A DNA stretch of 64,000 bases from Hofstenia miamia (Eukaryota > Xenacoelomorpha > Acoela). The notes under the pieces were generated by a model that worked only from the letters and a program-made list of their open reading frames with translations, was not told the origin of the DNA and did no database searches. The DNA is taken from assembly GCA_004352715.1 (NCBI GenBank), contig SCFE01000023.1, positions 809,787-873,786 of the forward strand, in the 5' to 3' direction. This document shows positions 1-12,858 of the stretch, in pieces; within the stretch, counting starts at the first letter, position 1, and every line of letters starts with the position of its first letter. A program made the translations under genes and the position numbers.

Positions 1-234
1 ATAGATAAGACAGCGAATTTCATAGTGAAAAATTATTGTGGCAGATTAATTGATAGAAAGTCAATTAAATCTTTAATTAAGCAAAAAATCAGTGACAATC
101 AGGATTGATCTAGTTTCCACAATTATGAATTTAAAAATGAGACTAGCAATAATTTCTCCATATAAAAGTTTGCACTAATTTTGAATTTTAAAAACTTTTG
201 TAAATCGTATTGAGTTTCTCGGATTTTCAATGTA

Positions 235-794
235 CAGTATGTCCCATAAGTTACGACGACTTTTTATTAATCATAATTCTATGTCTATGTCAGACGTTAA
301 GAGATGAATTTATTCCTGCTCTTCAAGCAAGACAGATATTATTATCATCACATTTCCAACAAGATGGTGCTCTAGCACATACCGCCATAGCAACTCGTAA
401 TTTCTTAACAGATACCTTTCAGGATCTATGCGTTGGCAAATTTGGACCGATTCCTTGGCCCATCGTCCTGTGATAACGCGTTATGGGGTCTGCTAAAGCC
501 TAGAATCGTAGCAAGAAAAGCACAAAACAAAGAAGACCTGAAAGGCGTCATTCAAGACGAATTTATGCGATTTCCAGTTGAAACTCTCCGAAAAATCAAT
601 GACAGAACGTTCAGATGAATGCGATTGTGTATTGAACTAGGAGGCCTTCAAGTTGATCTTTATGATTAATTTTTACATGTTCCTTAGAATAATTGCTAGA
701 AATTACGTAATCGTTACAATAAAGTTTTGAAATATATATTTTCTTTACCTTGTTTTCCTTTTATTGAAGTAGTTGTAACTTATGGGACAGACTG
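235..794 (+). mobile_element. mariner-type deletion derivative, copy 1
   Basis: A 560-bp element bounded by TA target duplications (233-234 and 795-796). Its inverted ends match at 21 of 23 positions: CAGTATGTCCCATAAGTTAC at the left and its complement at the right. Inside is the C-terminal half of a Tc1/mariner-superfamily transposase. The N-terminal DNA-binding half and the first catalytic aspartate are missing, so the copy is non-autonomous. The TA duplication and terminal repeats are read directly; the superfamily assignment rests on the transposase remnant. Confidence 0.85.
296..664 (+). pseudogene. Tc1/mariner-superfamily transposase, C-terminal fragment
   Basis: The translation resembles the second half of DDE transposases of the 'FQQDGA..H.A' type. 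FQQDGALAHTA carries the second catalytic aspartate, followed by a GPIPWP block, an ALWGLLK block and an MRLCIELGG C-terminal block. The segment that normally holds the third catalytic acid (a SPDLTP-like stretch between PWP and the ALWG block) is lost in a small deletion that also shifts frame near 465. A TGA interrupts the ORF at 616, where most relatives have Arg. The gene is inactive. The same fragment, with a few substitutions, lies in the second copy at about 1097-1461. Confidence 0.75.
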
Positions 795-1035
795 TATATA
801 TATATGTTCCAAATACTGTGCAGTTTCTCAAATTTAAATTTCAGACATTATATTTCATTCATTCAATAATTATATAATATAAACATTTTCATAATGTGCT
901 CACAAATGCAAAGCTGCTCTCATGAGCTCTGTTTGTTGTGCTGCTTGAGCCAGAATGGATTCATGTGCACAGTTTTCCTGCAATGCCCACTGCTCTTGAC
1001 AATTTCACTTTCTTCTGCAATTTGCCTTGTNTATA

Positions 1036-1591
1036 CAGTATGTCCCATAAGTTGCGACGAGTTTTTATTAATGATAATACTATGTCTACGTTAGATGTTA
1101 AGAGATGAATTTATTCCTGCACTTCAAGCAAGACAGATATTATTATCATCACATTTCCAACAAGATGGTTCTCCAGCACATATATAGCAACTCGTAATTT
1201 CTTAACAGATACCTTTCAGAATCTATGGGTTGGCAAATTTGGACCGATTCCTTTGCCTATCGTCCTGTGATAACGCGTTATGGGGTCTGCTAAAGCCTAG
1301 AATCGTAGCAAGAAAAGCACAAAACAAAGAAGACCTGAAAGGCGTCATTCAAGACGAATTTATGCGATTTCCAGTTGAAACTCTCCGAAAAATCAATGAC
1401 AGAACGTTCAGATGAATGCGATTGTGTATTGAACTAGGAGGCCTTCAAGTTGATCTTTATGATTAATTTTTACATGTTCCTTAGAATAATTGCTAGAAAT
1501 TACGTAATCGTTACAATAAAGTTTTGAAATATATATTTTCTTTACCTTGTTTTCCTTTTATTGAAGTAGTTGTAACTTATGGGACAGACTG
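1036..1591 (+). mobile_element. mariner-type deletion derivative, copy 2
   Basis: This is a second copy of the element at 235-794, 556 bp long, with the same ends and TA duplications at 1034-1035 and 1592-1593. The left ~220 bp differ from copy 1 at scattered positions, including a small deletion near 1180, while the right half looks identical. A single N lies at 1031, immediately upstream. The flank that follows copy 2 is the same as the flank that follows copy 1, so this may be an allelic or assembly duplicate and not an independent insertion. Confidence 0.85.
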
Positions 1592-1689
1592 TATATATAT
1601 ATGTTCCAAATACTGTGCAGTTTCTCAAATTTAAATTTCAGACATTATATTTCATTCATTCAATAATTATATAATATAAACATTTTCAT

Positions 1690-2075
1690 AATGTGCTCAC
1701 AAATGCAAAGCTGCTCTCATGAGCTCTGTTTGTTGTGCTGCTTGAGCCAGAATGGATTCATGTGCACAGTTTTCCTGCAATGCCCACTGCTCTTGACAAT
1801 TTCACTTTCTTCTGCAATTTGCCTTGTACTAGAAATTCCAAATGGATTTCATCCTTTAGTTTGTCCAGTGTTACTTCCACTTGAACTTTCCTGGTATCAT
1901 CAAAGTTTGTCAACCTATTTGTTTCTTTATTGAAACCTGGAGATAAATCTGGCTATTCATGCTGGAATGCTTGTTGTAGAGAATGAATCCTTCTCGATTT
2001 GAAGATATGTTTTGTAAGAACGAAACGTTGCTGCAGGAAATTGAACATTTACCTTAACTATCTGCATAATTTAAA
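1690..2075 (-). pseudogene. unidentified degenerate coding remnant
   Basis: Read on the minus strand, 2075-1800 gives an almost open stretch with one in-frame stop near 1951. It includes a hydrophilic, probably helical segment (DDTRKVQVEVTLDKLKDEIH) preceded by a possible acceptor (ctccag near 1940). Towards 1690 the reading continues in a second frame, so it is frameshifted. I do not recognise the protein; it could be a decayed host exon or transposon ORF. The 1690-1827 part is duplicated at 893-1030. Confidence 0.3.
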
Positions 2076-2107
2076 TACCTGTTGCATTTTTTTGAAATGC
2101 TGAAACA

Positions 2108-2110
<3 letters not shown>

Positions 2111-2138
<28 letters not shown>
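2111..2138. repeat. (TA)n microsatellite
   Basis: An uninterrupted TA dinucleotide run. Similar tracts occur near 4150, 12826, 16568, 22862, 25182, 32669, 46459, 49040 and 53170, and beside the gaps at 11101, 13851 and 31814. Confidence 0.95.
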
Positions 2139-2141
<3 letters not shown>

Positions 2142-2161
2142 TGCATATATACACATATATT

Positions 2162-2449
2162 TAGCTCCTGTGAGTTCTTTTTTCTAGGCTCCAGTCGAGT
2201 TCGAATCGAGTTGGGCTAAGGTATATATAACTGTGCTACGCTATATAATTGCAGGACAGAGATACACTAAATGGGAGAAACCAAGTCTGATGGCTTACAA
2301 TTTGAGATAAATTGTGAAATGTCTATGGACATTATAAGCAAAAATTGAAGGAAAATAGTTGCCATTCAAGCTAGTATCGAGTTGGTTTCTAGTACTTGAA
2401 ATGTTGAGGTAAGTTTATGGATCTCTAGTCGAATACTCGCAGTACCCTA
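2162..2449. mobile_element. candidate hAT-like MITE related to 42964-43643
   Basis: The right end (TACTCGCAGTACCCTA at ~2434-2449) is a near-match to the right end of the element at 42964-43643 (TACTCGCAGAGCCCTA). The left end, TAGCTCCTGTGAGT, is a diverged inverted match. The flanks are (TA)-rich, so an 8-bp target duplication cannot be judged. A short insertion of the same family is the best reading, with modest support. Confidence 0.4.
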
Positions 2450-2463
2450 ATATATATATATAN

Positions 2464-5400
2464 TCTTTCTTTAATAAAGTTATACATAGTTATAGGAAAT
2501 TTGCAATTTCGCGAGGTTCACCTTAAATTGTGTTATAAAAATTATGATATTATGTGAAAGCTTGAAATTGTTATTAATGATTGACATGGGCATTGATGTA
2601 TACCGGTAGTCTATACTTATATTTATGCTTATGGTTTAATGTGTTTGACTAAATCAGTAGTTAATTAAGAAAATAAAATATTAATTAAATATCATACAGG
2701 AAATTATATTAGTTATCAGAATCGCAAGTTCACTTTTAAAAATTTTAAAACTTTGTATCATGCAATGCTTGGTAAAACGAAATTTCAATTCTTATGCGTA
2801 AGTTACGATTTTTGATTAACTATCTGTACTTTTTACGAAATTTTTTCAAAAATTAACGTATTTAGTTATATCATCAACAGATTAAATTACAGTTTATAAT
2901 ATTTGCTCAATGAATTCATAAACATACTAAGTTTTCATTGATTAAATGTTTGGGATTTTGCATTTCTCTATCTGTGTTCAACATTTAAATTGAACGTTTT
3001 TTAATGGTGATAAATTGTATGAATACTTACATACATGTATAAAAGCGATGCTGTCCTAAGTTTACCCCTAAATGATACAGCTATTTTTTACGACATCTTA
3101 ATTTCCCACTGAGTGAGCGCCCCAACGGAAATTAGTGCTACAATTACGGAGGACAAATTGGTTGAAGCCTTGAGAATTTGAAAAAAACTTTATGTCAGTA
3201 GAGCAGCTTTATCCATAGATGTGCAATATCCAAAGAACTACAAATTTTCTAATAACCTTGGACAAAAGTGTTTGAAAATATGGACAAATCAGTATGTTTA
3301 TTTAAGGATACAATGTTCTGTCTAGGCTAATACCATGTATTAAAAAGATATCTTTATGNAGCGTCTCCGCTTCTCCAGGAACCACCACGAGGAGGTTACT
3401 CTCTAGGACGATTCAGGCATACAGGTTATGTAAAATTTTTTGCACCGCACATAAAAAAAATTCAGCGCTAACCACCGCAATGTCCATTATTTACCGTAAA
3501 CAATCGCAATAAATGAAATTTTATCGCGTTATAACGCAACAATTGGGATTTTTATTTTTTTTAAGAAAAAATAAATATTTCTGAATTTTTTAGGTTTATG
3601 GATCATTCGCAAAAAAGCTTAAATTCAAATTCTTAGGTATTTTGTCATTTCGTTCAATTTTATAAGGGTGGTATCAAATCTTCTATGAAATATGTAAAAA
3701 TTAAATTGTATATGAAATCTCTTAGTTTTGCTTCAAAAACAGTTTTTTAAAAACATACCTAGAGATTTTAAATTTTAATACAAAACACGTTGTATGTATA
3801 ACCTTTACGCCACCGCAAGTTTGTTGTCATTCTAAAGCAAACGTTCGCAATTGTGTAAATCTGTAATTCTAAAGCAAACGTTCGCAATTGTGTAAATCGC
3901 CACCGCGCTATTACTGCACCGCATTCATCTCTAATATATATACATGCTTTTTTCTAATGAAAATGCAAATATTTTGGGAAGTCCTCCGAAATTTCTGAGG
4001 GATTTAGAGGGAATCCCAAAATATTCATGCTTTGCTATTAATGAACCAGTATTCACTAGAGCATAAATATATTTAGCATAGAGGTACGTAGCATAGAAAC
4101 ACCACATTATAATTTCAACGATATATATTTATATATAATATCATATATATATATATATATATATATATTGCATCACTGATTTTTGCTTAAAGAAATAAAA
4201 TTTTTCAAAGAGTATTGACTATATTTTCAGAAGCAAATTCAATTTGTCTTCATGCCTTCGAAAAAACATTCCCACCGCACTTAATAACATTATTTCAGTC
4301 AATACTTAACATTGATGTAAATAGAACGAGAAATCAATTCCATTTATCATAGATTTCCAAATGAAGGAGGGACTGAGTCAACTTTCTCTTGATGGTGGCA
4401 TTGTTTATTTCTAATTATAATTATGTAATGCTTATGCTTATAAGTTTCTTGCAACAATTGCTTTAGGACATTTCTGTAAAAGAAGACGGTCTTCTGCCTC
4501 ATTGTTTTGAATGACGTCATAATGACAGAAGTATAAATGTGACTAAAAAAGATATTAGCAAATGTCATAAAGAATTATTTAATGATATTAATGAACGCAG
4601 AAGGTAATATCAAGCATTAACTGTCAAAGCTGTTAATTTATGTTCTCATTACAACTCTATAATTACTCTTTGATTAAAAGGTTACAGCATGCATTAAAAA
4701 AATTAGTTGGCACAGCAGAAAGCATTTACAAATATCAAAGGTAATAATAATAATATATTATAATCTATAATTATATTAGGTTACGAATTTGAATTTGACT
4801 TAGCGATCTGAAAAATAATGTTGGCTGAGGTGGAACACTTTCATTTCAATTTATATATGCCATGCTTCGTCTACTAAGATATTAAACTTTTATTATTGAT
4901 TTCCAATAGTATAGAATACGAAATATATTGTTATATAGAGTGTCGATATTTGATATTTGCATATGATTATACATTGTTTTTGATTTATTAATCAATAAAA
5001 TTTATTAAATATGTCAAGCCAGTTTTTGAATGATTTAAGAGACTTCTAATACAATGAAGTTTTCTTTAAAGATTAACTCATCTATTAAGGAAACAAAGTG
5101 TTACTTTGCGAGAGAATTTTCAACTAATTTGATTGATGTCTGCCACAAAGTTAGGTTTTGCAAATACTAGAGTGGATAGAAAAATTTAGATAGCTAAATA
5201 ATTTGCAGGGTGAAATTTGAAAGAAGTTGTTTTCTATCATTTCCTTTGAAGAGCCAATAGTTTTAACAAACATTAAAATTAAAGTTGTAAGATTTTATAA
5301 AATATATTTCTTTTTGGATACACAGGCATTGTTACTTAAAAAATAACTAAGAAAGTTTCTAAAGCAATAGAAAAAGGTGAATTTGGAAAGTTAATCAAAA

Positions 5401-6765
5401 CGATTATGCAGAATTTCTAAGAAAAGTTTTATTGAAAAAGTTTTCTGGTTTAAGAAACAACAAATTTTTTATATAATTTTATGAAAATGTTAATTAATCA
5501 TAGATATAAAGTGGATCGGTTTTAAGCTCAATTATAATTCATATGTTAAAAACAATCCAATTTTATAGGATTGTTGAAATATTTGTTATCAAACATTCTA
5601 ATAGAACAATAGTAAAGTTTTGACCAACTCATTTGGAATTAAGAGTTTATGCACCAAAAATTCTTTGGGAAAATTTATTGATTCTGCAATTGAATTACTG
5701 AAAAAAAGGATATTAAACTTTCTTGACTTGATTATGGATTAAATAAACTATGAATGTTATTTGTTAAAAAAATACGCTAATGGAGATTCAAAAGGTTGCC
5801 GTGAAGTAATAAATTGGATTGCCAATGGGATCTTAATCTTTTAGAAAATAGCAACTTGTACTGATTAGAAATAGATTATTTATGTAATGGAGTACTACAA
5901 ATAGAGAGGTTTTATTTTGCTTGGTCCAGGGTTAATACAAAGTTGACAAGAACGTAGTTTCAAGACTAGCCGTAGACACAATAAATTTGCTTTTGTACAT
6001 GCATATCATGGGACTCACATGTTTGGGATGCAATGTTTTCAACAAATAATTATTCATGAAACAATTTCTAAACTAATGAATAAGAAAAATTAAATATAAT
6101 TATAAGTTAAACTTAAATATGTGACTGCTTGAAGAATATGTATTATACAAACGTCTGTGCATTCCTAAGAAAAACATAATGCTGTGAAAAATGTTAATAT
6201 TTGGTAACTGGAAATTTGCCGGAATAGAAAAGTACTCGGTAGAAAGAAAATCACTGGAGATGTCGTAAGGTTAGTGTTAGGTTCAGGAAGTTCCATTTTC
6301 AAATTTGAACTTAAGCTCGGCAATTTTCCTACCACAAACTCACTTGTAACAGAATATTTCACATGTTATGTAAGCTATTGCAATGATTTTTAGATGCTGT
6401 AGCATAAGTTAGTTAGTCGTGAAACTGAACACAAAAACTTCCTTAATTTCTAATATTTTAAAATTGTATAAAATTGCAATTGAAAATTTTTTTTACATAA
6501 TTACGACATTTTAATAAACAGGCTCACAATTTCCATACAAATTCAAAACTAATATTATAATTCCCCCCCCCCAACACTATGCGAATTTCTGGAATTTATT
6601 TCCATATGCACTCTCCACACAATTATCCCCCGCATTATTAAAATCTATTTGATAGTTTGTTTTGTATTTTTTCTTTATTCATTTTAACTTCATATAAAAG
6701 ACCTTGTCATTGTTATTATTCCTCGTACTCTCAAATCTTGATATTTGCGAAACCTCAGCTTTGAA
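2464..6765. other. gene-free stretch
   Basis: AT-rich DNA with no recognisable coding region apart from the duplicated patch at 3420-3936. It contains a single N at 3359 (2463 is another, just before the stretch), a TA tract at ~4150-4170 and a short C-run at ~6565. The short open frames at 4347-4568 and 6165-6362 (minus) have no visible domain, and their composition matches the surrounding DNA. Confidence 0.6.
3829..3898. repeat. 33-bp direct duplication
   Basis: The 33-bp unit beginning ATTCTAAAGCAAACGTTCGC occurs at 3829-3861 and again at 3866-3898, separated by 4 bp. It lies in a CG-richer patch (3420-3936) that ends in CACCGCATTCATCTCT, which looks like the end of a decayed hAT-type element. 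I could not find the opposite end or a target duplication. Confidence 0.8.
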
Positions 6766-6769
6766 ACTC

Positions 6770-7020
6770 ACCAGTTTCCTAATAATGCTGCCTTCTGTCT
6801 GTACTACAACCCTTTCCAACTTTAATAATGCTAGTTTCTTCAAGTACCTCTAATATTTCTTACTCACAGTCCTAGTGCACTAACTACTAATGGGGCTGCT
6901 TCAACCTTCTTTAGTTTTTAAGTCTCTCTATTTTTTCTGACAACTTATCTTTTCTTTCTCTAAGCCTATTACTGTCCTCTCTTCATTGCAGTTCATCTAC
7001 TACAATGATGTCTGGCATCG
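6770..7020 (-). pseudogene. LINE 3'-terminal ORF remnant
   Basis: On the minus strand this matches the C-terminal tail typical of many LINE reverse-transcriptase ORFs. A block beginning MPDIIVVDE is followed by charged K/E-rich residues (RERKDKLSEKIERLK), then KKVEAAPLVVSALG, then a block ending in QKAALLG. In intact elements these correspond to an 'I.DVA.P.D....KE..K...L..E' stretch, a 'VPVVVGALG' stretch and a 'LQ..ALLGTARILR' stretch. Several stops and frame changes show it is long dead. The upstream RT core is not visible. Confidence 0.6.
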
Positions 7021-7059
7021 TTGCCTCAATGATGACTGGTGTTACTATTAAAACAAAAT

Positions 7060-7614
7060 TAAATTTTGTACCTAAACTAAAACCAGCAGTTATCAATTTG
7101 GCATAACCGTATCACACATCATGGTGTGGAAACGCGAGTGAAGCATGCCACAATTGTTTTAGGCAGTTAATAGCATCACTTTGACGTAATGAGTTAAATA
7201 GGAACTACTAAAACCATTTAAAAGAAATGTAAGAATTTATACCAATATATTTTAAAAAATCCATCATGCATGTAATTTGCGCACATGAATTTCTTTAGAG
7301 GAATTAGCAAAATTAAGAAAATTGTACAACTTCAAGAATGTTTTTATAAGTAAAATGGCAATAACGCTACGGTCTTACAAAAAACTTTGAATAGAAACAG
7401 ATTTCGAATGTGTAAAAGCGCCGAGCATGACATGGTTGGTACTTAAGTATTAGTTGTGCAATTAGTAAAAAAAGGTCCTCTAATTACTAAAACCAATGAT
7501 TGTGACTATATTAATCATAAAACATCAATAAATATATTCATTCTCATGCAATAATAAGACTCAAAAGCAATTTATTGCTGAAAATTGCAGGTATAGTTGA
7601 TAAACTACAACTAT

Positions 7615-7659
<45 letters not shown>

Positions 7660-10200
7660 CCTATTGTAAAAATTATATATATATATATATAAAATAACAG
7701 AATTTATTATGTCATCAAGATAGTAAATTAAGATAACTACAAATTATAGTTTCTGTATCCCTTGGAGATGCAAGCACTACATACGCATAAGAAGTATCTT
7801 TTGCAATTGTGAGAATCGGAGTATTCATTTTGAAGAAATGTAAAGAACAAATTTTTAATTTCATTTTTCATTTCCTTTGAATCATTCAACACATTTATGT
7901 TATATAAGCAAGGCCTTTAACCCTTTTACAACTACTAAGAAAATCTTTATGATACCATTTCACAGAGACATAAGATGGAAACTTAGTTCCCATAAAAACA
8001 TTAACGTGAAATTTGTGTTTACGTTGAAAGAATGGATTCTGATGCTAAAAAATCAAAGTTGCAACTAGAGCTGTGCCGTTACTGATTGAGTAATCTTAGT
8101 GGATTTAGTGATGAAATTGTGGCAAGGCGATGTACCCTGCAAATAGAAAAAATAGTGTCAAAGTGAATAGGTTGATATCGGAAAATCTTAATAATTTTCT
8201 GTTAAAACGATAACCGCCTTAACATGAAAAGATTATAACCGTAACCGCTCTAGTGCAACGTTAATAACTTAAAAAATAGATTATCAAGAATTGTATAAAT
8301 AGACCATAGTTGGAATTGGGACGGTTTTTTAGACCCCCATCTTGTTTAACTTAGTATCAAACTCCAATAATTCGGTCCAAGTCCAGACCAATCCAACATA
8401 GTTTTCTTCTATGCGACTGATATTTGATTGGATAATTTGCATAATGTATTGATTGATGTCCATTTATTTCCTCAACAATGCTAATTCAATTGTGTCGTAA
8501 TTGCCCTATGCTAACCTTAATTCGACAAATTTATCATATATGTCGCATTTCATAAACCCTTTCTAGAGTCAACAATGCACTAATGTAGTAAGGTGGGTGT
8601 TGATAAAACAAGTTAAGCGATTCGTGTTATCCTAATACCAAGATGGTCTCTGGATGCAACGAAGCATTTTTATAACTTGGAAAAAATATCTGTTTTTACA
8701 TGTTCAATTACTAAAATGAATTGGCCATTTCCATCAAATTACATCAAGAATTACAAAAAACTGAATAAGGCTTTAAGTCCAATCTCTGTCCGGCCAGCCC
8801 AAATCTAACTCTGAAATAGTAATCATTATCCATGAAATTTGAAACATTTCTGAACAATATAAAATTAACTGGATTTGCTCGTCTAAGCATAGAAATGTTT
8901 GATTAATTAATGGCGACGTTTAGTGATATTAATCTTGTTGAGCAAAGACAAGCATAAATAATGTTGTTTACAGAGGACACTGTGTCTTCTATTAAAACAC
9001 GATTGATGGACGCCATATTGCAAGAATTATTAAATGCAGAGTCTTTCCCCTATCAGAGATTTGAAATGAATAATTTAATATTGATCTAAAATCAATTATA
9101 GACATTGATTTAGAACCTATGTAAACAAGAGCAATAATTGAAATCGAGAAATGTCAAAATACAAAAGTTTATTAAATGAACGCAGGTACAGTCCAACAAT
9201 CACATCTGCGATTACATAGTCTCTTCAACATTTCCACAAACGCATTCGGAAAGTAATTGAAAATTGCTAGTGAAATTAATAAACAAATATAATTTATGAT
9301 TTCCTATATTGCATTTTAACCAAAGATGGAACAGAAAGACAATGGAAAACTCTATTCAGAAAAATATTTAATTAATTAAATAACATTTTCAATATTAATT
9401 TTACGTAATAATTTGACAATGACAACACACCATACATAATTCATTATAAAAAATTAGTTAGCAGTTCTGGAGAAGACTTCAATTCTGCATTATATTATAT
9501 GAAGCTTCTGCAACATGATTTATACAAATTGAATTAATTGGTCAATTCATTCAAAGTATTTTCTGTTTTAGATATCATCCTATAGACTAACAAATCAACA
9601 TTTGCTACCAACAGAGGAATTTGCAAGAAATTTAAAAGATAAATTCCACACAAATGGATTTTGTGAGATTTAAAAATCCTATTACTGGCATGTTATTTAT
9701 AAATGTATTTTCTATCTACTTGTATCCATTGAAGTAATGAATTTCATGTTTCTTAATGAGATTCTGTGAGGTATATCTTTGAAAGAGATTTCAAGATAAA
9801 TTTCTTAAACATTTTAAGTTTGGTACACATTTACTCATGATTTTCAAATAATATATACTGTAGTGCAATTAAAAAATTCTGTTTGATGTATAAAAATTTA
9901 AATCAGGTTAGTGTCGGTTCATAATTGGAAGAATCCGGTTATTTTGCTCATTGTTTATATTTTTTCCTCTGCCATTAGATTGTACCATTTTTTCAAATAT
10001 AAATAATTCTTTAATCCAATTAAAATAAAATTTTTACAATATTTCTTCTACTTTTATTTTTAATTTATTAGTTAGTCAAATTGTCTCGTAAGTGCTCAAC
10101 TCTCTGAATTATTGTTCAAGTGAATAGCCATTAACACCCTTGCAAATGAATTTGCATATCTAATTATATGTTTAAATATTTAAAATTTAGTCATCTAGAT
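7060..10200. other. gene-free stretch
   Basis: Low-complexity AT-rich DNA. I looked here on the minus strand for exons encoding TM4-TM7 of the receptor at 10242-10637 and saw no CWxP or NPxxY-like segment, so either those exons lie below the window or the gene is partial. Confidence 0.5.
7616..7658. repeat. (TAA)n microsatellite
   Basis: About 14 uninterrupted TAA trinucleotides. Confidence 0.95.
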
Positions 10201-10241
10201 AAAATTTTAAGTAATTACAAAATATTGGAATATTGACATAC

Positions 10242-10637
10242 CATTGGATACTTTATAGCATACTGTATCGCCAGTTTTCTGTCAATTGTCATAAGTGCTA
10301 TATGCAGCACAGATGCAGCGCACAGCATCACATCAAGACTAACCCAAATATTACATAAGAGAAGTCCAAAGGACCATTTCCTGAAGATCTCAACATACAC
10401 TGCAAATGGCATCACTGTCAAGCCCAAGGTAAAGTCTGTGACCGCCAAGCAAAGGATGAAAGTATAGTTTGTGCTTCTTAACGTTCTTCCACGCACAATT
10501 GCCAAAATAACAACCAGGTTTCCAAAAATTGTAGCTAGCGTTGTCAAACAAAGGAATGCTAATAACAGCCATTGTGAAATACTCAGGGATGATAGAGGTA
10601 TAAATGAATTACTATTATCCGTGCCATTTTCTTCCAT
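10242..10637 (-). CDS. rhodopsin-class GPCR, aminergic-like, first coding exon (TM1-TM3)
   Basis: This exon encodes the N-terminus through intracellular loop 2 of a class A receptor. I chose the Met at 10637 because it gives a short extracellular tail with an N-glycosylation site (MEENGTDNSN) before TM1; the frame is open 35 codons further up to 10742. Visible landmarks are GNLVV in TM1 (N1.50), LAVTD in TM2 (D2.50), CNIW at the start of TM3 (conserved Cys 3.25), and an Asp seven residues later (position 3.32), the amine-binding residue of biogenic-amine receptors. The DRY motif reads DRK, followed by LAIQYAIKYPM. The exon ends at ATG|GTATGT, a good donor. The class is clear; the ligand cannot be named. 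DRK instead of DRY is unusual and may affect coupling. Exons for TM4-TM7 were not found downstream, so partial gene or pseudogene status is open. Confidence 0.85.
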
Positions 10638-10759
10638 ATTCAAATACGACTTAGTCTCAAATTTTTCAAAACGTAGTATGCTTGCGTTAACATTGGTAAA
10701 GCAATTCCAGATTAGAACGCTTAGCGGCGCATAAATTATCAAATGTCTCTTGTCAAATT

Positions 10760-11062
10760 AATATTGAGAAATATCTAACAACCGAAAATTGCCATCTGTT
10801 TTATTGGGCTTCTGCTCTATTTTTCGTTTCAGTTTGCATTTTGTCATCAAATCAGACGAATCAATGACAAGCGTAAAATTGAAATAAGCACTGTTTTTTA
10901 GATTTACTTTTATATATACGGCAATGTGGCTGTCTCTATAAAAGAAAATATGTCAGTCAATACTGCTTTCAGCAGTATTGTGAAGCAAGCTAATTAATTA
11001 TAATAAATTTGCTTTATTTCAATTAGCGAGAGTAATCTACAAAATGTAATACTAGTCTACAC

Positions 11063-11098
<36 letters not shown>

Positions 11099-12823
11099 TA
11101 NNNNNNNNNNNNNNNNNNNNNNNNNNNNNNNNNNNNNNNNNNNNNNNNNNNNNNNNNNNNNNNNNNNNNNNNNNNNNNNNNNNNNNNNNNNNNNNNNNNN
11201 NNNNNNNNNNNNNNNNNNNNNNNNNNNNNNNNNNNNNNNNNNNNNNNNNNNNNNNNNNNNNNNNNNNNNNNNNNNNNNNNNNNNNNNNNNNNNNNNNNNN
11301 NNNNNNNNNNNNNNNNNNNNNNNNNTGTATAGCTGTGTGGGTGTGTGTGTGTGTGTGTAGTACTACATATAAATGCATTTTTTTATATTCGAATGCAGAA
11401 CCTTCAATCCTTTAATAATAAGTGTTAAAGCACGAAAGCACGAAGTTATTTGGAAAAAATATATTTAGAATAATTTGTGAATATAACTGCATAAATTTAA
11501 CCACATTTATACATATTTGGAATTATTACCTAAATTTTAAAAATAAAGTTTATTTTTAATTAAAATGAAAATATAAAAGCACATTTTAGAAAAACAAAAA
11601 ATTGTTAATGAAGACGTCTACGAGTGCATCATAAATATTTAAGCTTTTTAAGATATAAATATAGGTATATTGTATTACGACAGAATGAATGAATCCAGTT
11701 TACTAAGCTTTCTTATTATAAAAAAATAATAATCCAAATATATTACAATATTGCTTAAAGACATAAAATAAAGCATGGGTATTCCATAAGGTGGGTTGAC
11801 TGATATTGATAATTTTTTGAATAAAGATGCTGTCTTAAATTTTTCTTTGTGATCTAGTTCTTCTTGTTGCGTGTGTGATTTGACTTTATTAGGACAATTT
11901 AGTTTTATGAAATGAACTAGCGCATCATCCTTCAATTACTAAGAATTATTCTTAAGGTTTCTAAGATATAAAAAGTTGAAATACATGTTTTAAGACTTCT
12001 GTAGATTTGCAGTATTTCCGATCTGATATACATAAACAAGATTGCACTGCATATTTCATGAAAAGATTTAGCGTTTGATTGGGATTTTATATGCCAGTAT
12101 TTCTGAGAATTTTGAGTGCTTTAGCATAATGAGTGTCGAATGTATTTGAACTAACTCACTAATTTAAATTTTACGTTAAATAAGTACTGATGGAAGTATG
12201 TTTAATGACCTCCTAAACTGCAGCATGGAATAGTAAAGAATTGCCATTTTAAAAAATTGAAAATAATATTAAACTGAATTGAAAATTGATTTTACCAAAA
12301 AACAATCTAATTTAAATTTTACAGCTTTTAAGAAATCAAAGATCTAGGCGGGTTTACGTACAATGACAACAATGCTTGTCAAGGTCTGCTTGTAAAAAAG
12401 ATGTTCTTATCGCTTAAGTGAATCAGAATTAACTAATTATATTATATATTTGTGTAGCATTAATCTCTTACTAACTAATTAGATGTGTATAATACTAATT
12501 TTCATCAGAAGGTACCACAAAATTTAAGAATCTCCTCTACGGAGATTTAGTTAAACGATATTAGATGTAATAATCAATGCTTATTGGTTTATATTACAAA
12601 GCTATGAAATAAATTTTAAAATTATGTTGAAGAACAAGCATTTATAAAATTAAGGATTTATATGAGAAATTATTTTTAGTGTGTCAGTTGGAATCCTTAT
12701 TTTTTCAAAATCACGAGAAATATATTATTTTTTACAAACATAATATGAAACTAATCTTAAGATATTGGTATCTAGCATATACGTTGAATGCAATACCTAT
12801 ATCAACTTAGGCTACACTTAAAT

Positions 12824-12858
<35 letters not shown>

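Larger units (their letters stand above)
235..1827. repeat. ~797-bp tandem duplication of transposon plus flank
   Basis: Block 235-1030 (mariner copy 1 plus 236 bp of flank) is repeated as 1036-1827 (copy 2 plus flank). The 3' flanks 797-1030 and 1594-1827 look identical by eye. The single N at 1031 falls exactly between the blocks. Confidence 0.85.

Noticed and set aside
4347-4568. 73-codon minus-strand frame
   Set aside because: Low-complexity His/Lys/Ile composition, no motif.
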